Shown: in pieces, positions 1-8,323 of the stretch | Position numbering within the stretch: position 1 is the stretch's first letter | Layout: each line of letters starts with the position of its first letter | Assembly: GCA_026015185.1 (NCBI GenBank) | Contig: JAOZGX010000051.1 | Location: forward strand, 1-60,824 | DNA from: Candidatus Bathyarchaeota archaeon | GTDB lineage: Archaea > Thermoproteota > Bathyarchaeia > 40CM-2-53-6 > RBG-13-38-9 | DNA: 60,824 bases | Direction of reading: 5' to 3' | Program-made: the position numbers and the translations under genes | The notes under the pieces: model-generated | Told to the model about the DNA's origin: nothing | The model's input: the letters and a program-made list of their open reading frames with translations, nothing else | Databases searched by the model: none

Positions 1-1817
1 AAAACGTGAGTAGTTATCGTATACGTTCCAGGCGTAATACCTGAGGTCCAAGAAGCAAATTCTTGTGGTACATGGCCGTCGAACATAGTTGGAGTACCAG
101 AGTAGCAGGTAGGATTGCCGAAGAAGGTCTTGAACATCCATCTACCGGTGGCATTGGTAATATCCCACGCACAGCAGCCTGGGTATACTTCTATACCTGC
201 AGCGCCGTCAGGGTAACCTGCCTCGGTGTTAGATACAAAGCCTCCATCTTCATCCCAGATGTACTGAGCATAGTATCCCCATCTAGCATAGTCACCTGTA
301 GTAGTATCAAAAGCTGGATCTCCTCCCCAAATTGGGTTGCCTGCCCCGTCATCACCGCCTGGCCATTGGCCAAATATATAGATTGGGACAAAGTTGTTCT
401 CTGGATAGCTTGTCATAGCTACGTAATCTGGGAATGGAATCGGTCCTGCCGGACACTTGGAGAATACCGTTGTGGCTATCTTGAAGGCTGGTTGCACACA
501 TATGGTCAAGTACTTAGACTGACCAGCAAAGACCGTAATCTCTTGCGGCAACGTATACGGGACCATACCCAAAGCGTGGGCGGTTACAGTATACGTACCT
601 GGTGCAAGACCTTCAATCTCGAAGTATCCCTCAGCTGAAGCTGCGAAGTATCCCATACCAACAACATGCCTACCTTCAGGTGAGGTTCCCTCGGCAATAA
701 CTTTGCCTGGAACTAGCACACCGTCACCATAGTATAGACCATAGTAGTAGGCTGTGTGAGCACAGTAGATAACACGACCAGCTATGTAAGCTGGGTCTAC
801 TTCTGCTTTGACCACAACTACAGGGTAGTTCTCAGAAGAGATCGAGTTCTTAACTTCGTACCAACCGTTTACGTATCCGGTTGTGTATAGTACCTTGAAT
901 TGATATTTGCCTGCAATGCTAGGAGCGGTAAGGCCCCTTACTCTTATGTAATAACATCCACTGGAATTCCACAATTGAGTCTGATCGCCGACTACTGCTG
1001 TTGGGAATGATGCTGGAGCCACTTGCCTATCCCACCATGGATCTTGGAAAGCGGGATAAAGCCAGTTTGAATTTGTCGTCGCTGCTGGAGTTACATTAGG
1101 AGGTAAGGCTAGACCAGCTGGCCATTCTACCGCTGGTGCACTGACTCTGACGAACCACCAACCAGGTGCCCTCAAATCAGAGCCCTTGAACTTGCCTACT
1201 TGTATGTACCTATAGTCGTTTGTAATACTCGTTATTACAGAAGCTGCATTTCCCCAACCGCTGTTCTCAGTGGTTGGATCGTCCCAGCCTTCTGGATCAT
1301 TCCATCCCTCTGGTACACCGAACTCTGGAGGGATAGCGATGTAGAACCATTTAGAATGTGGCTGGAAGTCTGGTTTATCTGGATCGCCTATATCAGTTAC
1401 TCCATCAGGCAAAGTGCCTTGGTCAGTTGTTTCCCATGTAATGTCGATAGGTGCAGATATGTTGATGTAGAACCACATGTCACCCATAGTGTCAGTTAAA
1501 ATGGCACCGTCAGGTGAGTAGTAGTTCGCTTGTGCACTTAAAGGCAAGTAGTTCTTGCCTGGAAGCGCGTATACAACGGTTGCTTCAGCATCAACACCCC
1601 AAACATGGAAATTGCCTCCATCTGGATTTGGTTGTCCATCTACATGTGCTAGTCCAAGAGCACCAGGCTTATCAACACCTTTCGTTCCCATTGGTTGTGC
1701 GGGACCAGTGGGTGATTGATAGCCCAATGTATTGTGGGCGGCGGCTTGTGGAATTGCCATAAAGCCCGAAGTTATAAATAGCGTCACTGCGATAATCGCT
1801 AGTACTTTCTTATTCAT
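1..1817 (-). CDS. Large secreted surface protein, S-layer-like (partial, runs off left edge)
   Basis: An open frame of about 605 codons from an ATG at 1817 reaches the window edge without a stop, so the C-terminus is missing. The N-terminus is a signal peptide of about 26 residues (two Lys, a hydrophobic core, then an Ala-Ala-Ala site). The mature part is rich in Trp, Tyr, Pro and Gly and poor in Lys, as in archaeal cell-surface proteins. Around residues 340-440 and again at the edge (about 590-600) there are carboxypeptidase-regulatory-like beta-sandwich motifs of the form GLAPGTYTV and GITPGTYTI. A GAGGAAAAAG ribosome site precedes the start. The coding GC is clearly higher than its neighbours, which is common for abundant surface proteins. 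I infer an S-layer or major envelope protein; a large secreted adhesin is the alternative. Confidence 0.75.
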   Translation of the reverse strand, partial: MNKKVLAIIAVTLFITSGFMAIPQAAAHNTLGYQSPTGPAQPMGTKGVDKPGALGLAHVDGQPNPDGGNFHVWGVDAEATVVYALPGKNYLPLSAQANYYSPDGAILTDTMGDMWFYINISAPIDITWETTDQGTLPDGVTDIGDPDKPDFQPHSKWFYIAIPPEFGVPEGWNDPEGWDDPTTENSGWGNAASVITSITNDYRYIQVGKFKGSDLRAPGWWFVRVSAPAVEWPAGLALPPNVTPAATTNSNWLYPAFQDPWWDRQVAPASFPTAVVGDQTQLWNSSGCYYIRVRGLTAPSIAGKYQFKVLYTTGYVNGWYEVKNSISSENYPVVVVKAEVDPAYIAGRVIYCAHTAYYYGLYYGDGVLVPGKVIAEGTSPEGRHVVGMGYFAASAEGYFEIEGLAPGTYTVTAHALGMVPYTLPQEITVFAGQSKYLTICVQPAFKIATTVFSKCPAGPIPFPDYVAMTSYPENNFVPIYIFGQWPGGDDGAGNPIWGGDPAFDTTTGDYARWGYYAQYIWDEDGGFVSNTEAGYPDGAAGIEVYPGCCAWDITNATGRWMFKTFFGNPTCYSGTPTMFDGHVPQEFASWTSGITPGTYTITTHV

Positions 1818-1976
1818 TTTCTTTTTCCTCTTAATTTTTTAAGTAACAGAAATTATTCCTGAAACTATGAAGACCAATTAAGGTCTACCGCACATATTTA
1901 AATCAATATAACGAGATTCAATATATTTATAAAAATTAGAGTATAGTTAATAGGATTTATAAAATAATGGTAAGGC
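1818..1976. promoter_or_regulatory. Divergent promoter region between surface protein and nuclease-like gene
   Basis: For the minus-strand gene a TATA-like TTTAAATAT lies near 1897-1906, about 80 nt before the ATG, leaving a leader of roughly 50-60 nt. That leader contains the inverted repeat AGACC-AATTAA-GGTCT at 1871-1886. For the plus-strand gene TATA-like stretches lie at about 1925-1935 and 1955-1964. Position and composition only; no transcript evidence. Confidence 0.4.
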
Positions 1977-2576
1977 TTGAACTTGAAAAGATCAGAAGAG
2001 AAGCTAAAAGAGTACTATAGGGATTATATGCGGGATTACTACGGCAGAAATAAGGAATATTGGCAGAACTATTACGCAAAAAAGAGAAAAACTGGAAAGG
2101 GAGGAAGAAAGAAAGCATCAATAGCCTCTCAAAAGCATATAGCAAAGTTGCGAGATGCATGGTTTGGAAGAGATGAAAAAGGTTCTATCAAGGCAAGATC
2201 TAAAGCTAGTAAATCAAATTGGAATAAACTCACCAGATTGGTCTCAAAAGAGATATTGCCAGCTGAAGGTTTCACAAATATCAAAATATTGAACCCTTCA
2301 AATAAAGGTAGAATATTTCTTTTTGACATCCTGGCCATAAATGGAGAGAATAAATGCGGAATAATATGCACTACTTCGTATGTTAAGATATTAGCCAAAA
2401 CCGCATTTGAGAAATTAAAGCTATTATTGGATTTCTTCAATATTGAGATGCATGTATGTTTTGTAAAACCGAATCTATCAAAATACTATCTTATGAGATT
2501 TGATGGAAATAAATCTAGGACTATAATGATGGGGCTTAAGAGAATTCCAAAAATGAAAGCTGTTCCTGAAATATGA
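1977..2576 (+). CDS. Hypothetical basic protein with degenerate PD-(D/E)xK-like C-terminal domain
   Basis: 199 residues from a TTG. Residues 1-75 are highly basic and rich in Tyr, Arg and Lys, resembling the basic YYRxNKEY linkers seen next to HNH or other nucleic-acid-binding domains. Residues about 95-175 show the strand pattern of a restriction-endonuclease-like fold: an Asp in FDILAING (D117) followed by a strand ending CGIICTT. In active enzymes the last segment carries ExK; here E and K appear replaced by Ile129 and Cys131. I infer a nucleic-acid-binding protein with an inactive nuclease fold. No family is recognised with certainty, and the start is uncertain because there is only a weak ribosome site. 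Confidence 0.5.
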   Translation: MNLKRSEEKLKEYYRDYMRDYYGRNKEYWQNYYAKKRKTGKGGRKKASIASQKHIAKLRDAWFGRDEKGSIKARSKASKSNWNKLTRLVSKEILPAEGFTNIKILNPSNKGRIFLFDILAINGENKCGIICTTSYVKILAKTAFEKLKLLLDFFNIEMHVCFVKPNLSKYYLMRFDGNKSRTIMMGLKRIPKMKAVPEI

Positions 2577-2634
2577 TCTAGTCTTGAGCATTAAATTCTT
2601 TGAAATTGATTAGGCCTTGAAAATAATTCGAAAA

Positions 2635-2991
2635 TCACATAATTACCCAAATGATAGGATCTTCGCTTGGAACATTTGTAAGCAATGAATTAACTCTATC
2701 AATACTGTTTACCAATAGTTCTTCATTTTCTAGGTAGATTGGTTTTAGAACTTGTTGATTTAAATTATAGAATTCAACCTCATTAGATTTGAAAGACATG
2801 CCCGCAGAAAAGCCTGAACCAGCAGAAGCGCCATTACCTGTAGCTCCCGTACCTGTGGCTGCACAAGCGCCTACACCACAACAGCTAGAAGCTGCATGTG
2901 TAATTTGTATATGATATGTAGAACTAAATTGTAAAAGAATTATAGTCAATATTGAGAAAAGAACAATCCTAACTTTTGTATTCATTTTCAT
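2635..2991 (-). CDS. Small secreted Cys/Gly-rich protein, function unknown
   Basis: 118 residues from the ATG at 2991, chosen because GGAG sits 9 nt upstream; an in-frame TTG at 3006 would put that site inside the gene. An N-terminal hydrophobic segment (about residues 5-24) ending near Thr-His-Ala-Ala looks like a signal peptide or anchor. It is followed by a striking low-complexity stretch beginning SSCCGVGAC and continuing with Ala, Thr, Gly, Asn and Ser, then a polar C-terminal tail of about 55 residues ending Trp-Val-Ile-Met. The three cysteines in seven residues could bind metal, form disulfides or be modified. I do not recognise the family. It converges with the gene at 1977. Confidence 0.5.
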   Translation of the reverse strand: MKMNTKVRIVLFSILTIILLQFSSTYHIQITHAASSCCGVGACAATGTGATGNGASAGSGFSAGMSFKSNEVEFYNLNQQVLKPIYLENEELLVNSIDRVNSLLTNVPSEDPIIWVIM

Positions 2992-3362
2992 AAGTTGATT
3001 CTCCAATTATCAATTTGGCTTTGGAATTCAATTTTTATTATAACATAGTTATGTATTAAATTATATAAATGCTTCTAGCAATAGTATGATAAATTAGAAG
3101 AATTCTGATGCCCTTATCAAAGACTTATTTCTATGCTTGTAAATAAACATGCGATTCGCAATAGAGATTTTATAATTTTATATGAATCAAACTTTGTTAA
3201 ATTTTAATAATCGATCTTTGGTATAGGTCAAATAACCTTTAGCATTAGATTCTTAAATTCTTGAAATTAAAATTTTTTTTGAAACATGAATGATCGAAAT
3301 CTATCTGAAAGCACCCTAATTATAAAATAAGTTTAAATTTTCATAAATGGGGAAAAAGCCTT
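2992..3362. other. AT-rich intergenic region (about 370 bp) with promoters and a palindrome
   Basis: No gene is seen. It holds a TATA-like TTTATATAAT near 3060-3069 for the minus-strand gene, the palindrome ATAAC-ATA-GTTAT at 3040-3052, a T8 run near 3282, and a TTTAAATTTT box near 3332-3341, about 25 nt before the TTG of the plus-strand gene at 3363. The last point would fit a nearly leaderless transcript. Confidence 0.4.
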
Positions 3363-6332
3363 TTGAGAGAAAAAAACCTCATTCTCATTTTCATTTTATT
3401 ACTTTTTCTTTCAATAGGTTCTCAAATAATAATTGATAAAACATGCGCAGATAATATAGCAGAAACCAATGAAGGAAATTCTGCTTTATATTTGAAGACC
3501 CAAAAGGGTTCTGATTATGTAAAGATGGAAAAGAGTCTTGAAAAACCTGTTATCTCCTCAATCAACGAGTATAAAATCGAATTCACCATAAAGACATTGA
3601 GCTTCAGTTCTGCAAAGCCAGGTAACATCTTTCAATTAGACATTTACGATTCAGATGATATCATTAGATTTTCCTTCCGTTTGAAAAGAGATGAAAGCAT
3701 ATCTTTCCATTATCCACATACTTCATCTTCCATTTCTGTCAATTATAAAAAATCATGGCAAACCGCAACATGGTATAAGCTAGCAATAAAGATTGCAGAG
3801 AACCGTTCATCATTCTATTTGAATGGTGAGCTTTTAGGAGAGAATCAAGCCGAGTTACCTGCACTGATGGATGGGTATGAACTATCTAGAATTAGATTTG
3901 GTGAAGTAAATGATCAATATGCCACGTTTGAAGGATTCATTGATGACATTAGTATTTACGAGAATGAAACAATAGTATTCCATGAGGGCTTTGATTATGA
4001 TCTCAAAAAATATAATTTGAGTTCTTCTGAAAACTCTGTTATTAGGATCGAGGACCCTGAAGCTCATACCAGATTAATATTAGAGACCGATAGTAGAAGT
4101 GTTGAAGCGGGTGAAGATATTGGTTTATTTTGTACCTTGAAGGATAGTCATGATAGAGGTCTAGCGAATAAATCAATTCATCTCCAAATATCCGATAAAG
4201 AAAAGTTCAAGGAGACTGAGCTTGGAGAAACTTCTGCAAATGGTACGATTGATTATGACTGGAGAGTGCCAAAAGAACTCGAAGGTAGTATCGATATTTG
4301 GGCTGAATTCTTTGGTGATGATTTATACTCAGCTTCAAAAAGCAATTCATTAAGCTTATTCATAATTAAGAAACCTGGATTTGTTCTAGATGCAAACGCA
4401 ATTTCATTATTTATTGCATTTGCAACTATAATGACATTCATATATAGTTCTCATAGATTTGGAATTAAAGAATCTTCGAAATACCTTTTCTTTATCTCAA
4501 CCTCTATCGGCTCATTTTTATCAATAATAAATCTAGCAAAATCCTATGAAATCGAATATTATCTAATCTATAATGTTAAAATAGTTGACATTGAATTAAT
4601 CTCGCAAAATATCGATTCCTTAGCCTGGATAATATTATTTTGTTTAAGTTTTGTAACTTTCATTATCTCTGGAAATTTAAAAAGTAGATTCTCAAAATTC
4701 ATTTTGATTAATTATTTGGTCTTGGCTGCTTCTCTTGTTCTGTATGTTTTTGAATTGAAATCGTTATATGCGCTATTAATATTTCTCTTGTCAATTTTCT
4801 TGATTGGATTCTTTATTATTCATGCTACAGACGTCTTTTCAATTTCAAGGATTCGATCAATCTACTCCTTTCTTATCGCTCCTTTAACATTAATATTCTT
4901 AATTGAGTTATCATCGATTATCGGGTGGATTCTAAATGCTTTTGATCCCCATGTGCCTTTTGATGGCTCATTTAGATGGTACTTTGCAGAGATTGAATTG
5001 AATCTCACTAATATCTTATATCCGTTAACTCCATATTTGCTTGTTATTTTATTGTTCTCTTGGGCATGGATTCCTTTAATCAACAAAATTCAACTCAAAT
5101 CTTTTGAAAGGTATTTAACATTTGGTTCGGCAACCGCTAACCAAGATTCTAGCCCAAAAAAGCGGTTTATGATTTGGTTAATAATTATATCATCTATTGC
5201 CTGCGTGCTCTTCTCTTCATATTATCCATATTTTTATAATACAAGACTCGTTGGTGTAGATGCTCCCTGGTACTTTGAGCGTCTATCTGAAATGACAAAT
5301 TGGGAAGAGGCACTTAAAATCCTAACGAGTTATGATGTGGTTTCAAGATGGTCCTATCTATTTATTCTTTATATTTTCAAAATTCTAACCGGGCTATCAT
5401 CTGAGGCTATTGTAAAAATTGGACCTGCCTTACCAGCGTCTTTTCTAGCGATATCAACGTATCTTCTAATAAAGATCGTCACTAAGGATCGCGTCCTTTC
5501 CATCCTCTCTCTATTTCTAACAGCTTTTTCAATAAATACAACTGTTGGAATTTTTACAGGAATCTATTCTAATTGGTTGGCAATTTCATGGATCATGCTT
5601 CTTTTGGCAACAATTGTCTATGTTCCAATTAAGGGCCTTAGGTTCTCGATAGCTGTTGGATCCATACTAAGCGTTTTAATTCTAATCACCCATGCTTGGA
5701 GTTGGTTCTTTACTATGATATTTTTGATTACGTTTGTATTATTGACTCTAATCGACAGATTGAGTAAACGACAAATGAAGTTTGAGAAAGATTTCAGCTC
5801 GGTCCTACTCATAATTCTCTTTAATGCATTATTAGGTATTGGATTTCTTGTGTTGATGCCAAGCAGCGAGTTTATTCAACTTTCTTATAGCGTATTAGAG
5901 ACTGTTAGCAGCAAACAGATAATTGGAATTGTCTCAAATCTGAACTACATAATAAAACAGTATGTTGGAGGATTTTTTGGAAATCCTGTTTTATATATAG
6001 TCGCTATACTTGGAATTATATATCTAAGAGATTTTAGAAAAACATTTAACAGACTGATTTTGTCAATCATACTCTCTGTCTCTTTATTTGTAGTAATTAT
6101 CGATCCTTTTTGGCAGTGGAGGCTATTATACATGGTTCCCTTTCAAATATTGGCGACTTTTGGCTTTGGTTTAATAAAGAATGCATCAAAAGAAATATCA
6201 TCGAATAAGTTATCTCATGGAAATATAGATGGGAAAATGCTCAACCTACTTATTGCAATTCTATTATTGATAATAATTCTTTCCCAATTTAATTATGCCT
6301 TAAGATGCATCAATTTCGTAAGTCCGGTATGA
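3363..6332 (+). CDS. Giant membrane protein: LamG-like and Ig-like ectodomains fused to a GT-C-like multipass region
   Basis: 989 residues from a TTG. Residues 1-28 are a signal peptide or first membrane helix. Residues about 33-215 read like a concanavalin/LamG-type fold (WYKLAIKIAENRSSFYLNGELLG, then EGFIDDISIY). Residues about 235-335 form an Ig-like or invasin-like sandwich. From about 343 to the end there are some 16-20 hydrophobic helices. Near residue 630 an extracytoplasmic loop carries GVDAPWYFERL, the kind of acidic loop motif found after the first helix of GT-C glycosyltransferases (PMT/STT3-like). The neighbouring DUF2304, GT2 and nucleotidyltransferase genes support a role in surface glycan or glycoprotein synthesis. 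The exact reaction is unknown, and the catalytic assignment is inference. Confidence 0.6.
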   Translation: MREKNLILIFILLLFLSIGSQIIIDKTCADNIAETNEGNSALYLKTQKGSDYVKMEKSLEKPVISSINEYKIEFTIKTLSFSSAKPGNIFQLDIYDSDDIIRFSFRLKRDESISFHYPHTSSSISVNYKKSWQTATWYKLAIKIAENRSSFYLNGELLGENQAELPALMDGYELSRIRFGEVNDQYATFEGFIDDISIYENETIVFHEGFDYDLKKYNLSSSENSVIRIEDPEAHTRLILETDSRSVEAGEDIGLFCTLKDSHDRGLANKSIHLQISDKEKFKETELGETSANGTIDYDWRVPKELEGSIDIWAEFFGDDLYSASKSNSLSLFIIKKPGFVLDANAISLFIAFATIMTFIYSSHRFGIKESSKYLFFISTSIGSFLSIINLAKSYEIEYYLIYNVKIVDIELISQNIDSLAWIILFCLSFVTFIISGNLKSRFSKFILINYLVLAASLVLYVFELKSLYALLIFLLSIFLIGFFIIHATDVFSISRIRSIYSFLIAPLTLIFLIELSSIIGWILNAFDPHVPFDGSFRWYFAEIELNLTNILYPLTPYLLVILLFSWAWIPLINKIQLKSFERYLTFGSATANQDSSPKKRFMIWLIIISSIACVLFSSYYPYFYNTRLVGVDAPWYFERLSEMTNWEEALKILTSYDVVSRWSYLFILYIFKILTGLSSEAIVKIGPALPASFLAISTYLLIKIVTKDRVLSILSLFLTAFSINTTVGIFTGIYSNWLAISWIMLLLATIVYVPIKGLRFSIAVGSILSVLILITHAWSWFFTMIFLITFVLLTLIDRLSKRQMKFEKDFSSVLLIILFNALLGIGFLVLMPSSEFIQLSYSVLETVSSKQIIGIVSNLNYIIKQYVGGFFGNPVLYIVAILGIIYLRDFRKTFNRLILSIILSVSLFVVIIDPFWQWRLLYMVPFQILATFGFGLIKNASKEISSNKLSHGNIDGKMLNLLIAILLLIIILSQFNYALRCINFVSPV

Positions 6333-6362
6333 GCCTTTATAACACGCCTGTTTATTTTGAGA

Positions 6363-6716
6363 TCATCCTTTTTTCCTTTTTTTACTCTCGGCTATGGCTA
6401 GATGTTGGACTATTTTCGCAATTTTCTTATCAACTTCGTTAATTTTCTGGTAAAGTAAGAAAGCAAATATGAAGAGAAAGATGATAGCGGATGTTGTGAA
6501 GAGGTTTAAAGGTGTGGCTAAACCCAAAATAACGGTAATCGATTCATATATTTCTGGGAAGATTCCGGTTATGAATAGGACGACCCAAAGCGCTTCCCAA
6601 AATATAAGAGGTATTAATTTAATTTTTCCACTAAAATATTGTCTCAATGTTATAATGAAAAAAGATGTGGCTAAAATTGCTACAATGACTCCATAAGGTA
6701 CAATATTGATGCTCAC
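6363..6716 (-). CDS. DUF2304 family small membrane protein
   Basis: 117 residues from a GTG. Three hydrophobic helices (about 5-24, 33-52, 68-88) are followed by a short amphipathic coiled coil and a basic KKRKKG tail. This is the DUF2304 layout, and that family is typically encoded next to dolichol-phosphate-mannose-synthase-like GT2 enzymes, as here (the GT2 gene lies 31 nt upstream on the same strand). Likely a membrane partner of the glycosyltransferase or a lipid-sugar carrier factor. Family assignment is from pattern memory. Confidence 0.7.
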   Translation of the reverse strand: MSINIVPYGVIVAILATSFFIITLRQYFSGKIKLIPLIFWEALWVVLFITGIFPEIYESITVILGLATPLNLFTTSAIIFLFIFAFLLYQKINEVDKKIAKIVQHLAIAESKKRKKG

Positions 6717-6747
6717 AAATCCCAGACTCCATAATTATTTGCGCAAT

Positions 6748-7416
6748 TCAACTTTTTCCTTTTAAACTCAATATTCTTAAAAATATTCTTAGACCATCAA
6801 TTATACTGGTCCCACGACTTCTCTCTTTTATATATATGGTTTTTATAGGAACCTCAATGCACTTAAATTTGGATCTGATGATGTGTATCAACATTTCAGA
6901 GGCCCACGAGTAGTCAGATGATTCATGCAGTATTGATGCGAATACGTCTCGTGAATAAGCCCTGAAGCCGCTTTGTGTGTCCGTGAATTTCTCGTTAAAG
7001 AGAATTGAATTCAAGATTGACAAGATTCTGTTTCCGATCCGCTTGTGAAAGGGCATGCATTCTATATTACCTAGAAAACGGGAACCAATTGTTACATCAG
7101 CTTTTTCTAACAGTATAGGTTCGAGCAAACTTGGAATATCATTAGGATCGTGTTGACCATCTCCATCCATTGTAATAATTATATTTGCTCCTCCATCTAG
7201 AGCAATCTTAATACCAGTAGAAATGGCTGCTCCGGTGCCCAAGTTTAATAGATGGCTTATAACGTAAGCTCCGACTTCCAAAGCTCTATTGGCTGTTCTA
7301 TCAAAGCTACCGTCATCAACAACTATGATAGGTTCACAGAATTTACTTGCTTGCTTTGTAACTTTCTTAATAGTATGTTCTTCATTGAAAGCGGGTATTA
7401 CGCAGGCAATTTTCAA
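6748..7416 (-). CDS. Family 2 glycosyltransferase, polyprenyl-phosphate sugar synthase-like
   Basis: 222 residues from a TTG. A GT-A fold begins CVIPAFNEEHTI, with the nucleotide-binding VVDDGSFDRT, the metal-binding DGDGQHDPND around residue 84-93, and TIGSRFLG, all typical of dolichyl-phosphate mannose/glucose synthases. It probably transfers a sugar from NDP-sugar to a polyprenyl phosphate at the cytoplasmic membrane face. It has no membrane anchor of its own, which fits a partnership with the DUF2304 protein downstream. The product could supply lipid-linked sugar to the GT-C-like protein at 3363. Confidence 0.85.
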   Translation of the reverse strand: MKIACVIPAFNEEHTIKKVTKQASKFCEPIIVVDDGSFDRTANRALEVGAYVISHLLNLGTGAAISTGIKIALDGGANIIITMDGDGQHDPNDIPSLLEPILLEKADVTIGSRFLGNIECMPFHKRIGNRILSILNSILFNEKFTDTQSGFRAYSRDVFASILHESSDYSWASEMLIHIIRSKFKCIEVPIKTIYIKERSRGTSIIDGLRIFLRILSLKGKS

Positions 7417-7491
7417 TTTTTAAATCAACTTAAAACTGAATATTAGCGATGGATAAATTAATTTAGGATCTTATAGAATCAAGTGGGTTTT

Positions 7492-8250
7492 TTAAGAGAT
7501 TATCTTATCTAAATACTTCTCAACCTGATCATAATCTAACTTTTCGTATCGTTCAGTGGAACCTACATCGTACCAAAATGAATCGTGACTATACGCCTGT
7601 ACATTGTTGCCTTCTCCTATAAGATGGGGGATCAAATCACTCATTACATCCAAATCTTCTTTCTTTTCCTTTAGTGAATCAATGCTGCCTAGAACTTCTC
7701 CATTTATGATCAATACTCCAATAGTTACCGGCAAGTCAAGAGTGGGTTTCTCTTGTAAACCCGTGACGCGGTCATTTTCAATTTTGGCTATTCCAACTCG
7801 AATTTGATATTTCTTTGATACAGCTAGAGTAGCGATTGCATCTTTAGCCATGTGTTCCTTGTACATTGAGGAAATATCTATATCTGTAAGAATGTCTCCA
7901 TAATACAGCAGGATTCTGTCTTCGTTTGAAATTTTATTCTTTAGATCATCATTGGATAGAGCTGAAGCAGTACCCTGAACGCCAGGTTTGTCTTTAATGT
8001 AATCAATTTTAACTCCGAACCTACTTCCATCACCGAAATAATTCATAATCTGTTCGGCTTTATAGCTAACAAGAAGCATAATCTCTTTAATTCCATTTTT
8101 AGCCATTAATCTAATTATATACTCAAGTAATGGCTTTTGTAAATGCCCTATTGGAATCATAACTTTCTGAAAATAATATGTTAAAGGTCTTAGACGAGTT
8201 CCTTTACCGCCACAAAGGACTACACCTTTTAGATTGGGATAATCGGGCAT
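7492..8250 (-). CDS. Sugar-1-phosphate nucleotidyltransferase
   Basis: 252 residues from an ATG. The signature GGKGTRLRPLT at residues 14-24, an activating-sugar segment VQGTASAL, the metal-binding YGDIL, and EKP near residue 168 define the NTP_transferase (PF00483) fold. It forms an NDP-sugar from NTP and sugar-1-phosphate. It lacks the C-terminal left-handed beta-helix found in the paralogue at 15753. The usual PK that follows the signature reads QKVMIP here, so the nucleotide or sugar used may differ. It lies upstream of the GT2/DUF2304 pair on the same strand. Confidence 0.85.
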   Translation of the reverse strand: MPDYPNLKGVVLCGGKGTRLRPLTYYFQKVMIPIGHLQKPLLEYIIRLMAKNGIKEIMLLVSYKAEQIMNYFGDGSRFGVKIDYIKDKPGVQGTASALSNDDLKNKISNEDRILLYYGDILTDIDISSMYKEHMAKDAIATLAVSKKYQIRVGIAKIENDRVTGLQEKPTLDLPVTIGVLIINGEVLGSIDSLKEKKEDLDVMSDLIPHLIGEGNNVQAYSHDSFWYDVGSTERYEKLDYDQVEKYLDKIIS

Positions 8251-8323
8251 ATAAATCCTTTCCAGTTCAAGCTCAATTAAAAGTCCACAATAAAGTTGTT
8301 AAATGCTTTGGCATATAATGGTA

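Noticed and set aside
63-638. 191-codon plus-strand open frame
   Set aside because: It is the antisense of the surface-protein gene, whose minus-strand frame stays open to the edge with a signal peptide and family-like motifs.
1200-1762. Two plus-strand open frames
   Set aside because: Both are shadows of the minus-strand surface-protein gene and have Trp/Ser-rich antisense-like composition.
1967-2017. Short ATG frame ahead of the nuclease-like gene that might indicate a frameshifted N-terminus
   Set aside because: It stops after 17 codons, and the TTG frame alone gives a coherent basic N-terminus, so a frameshift is not needed.
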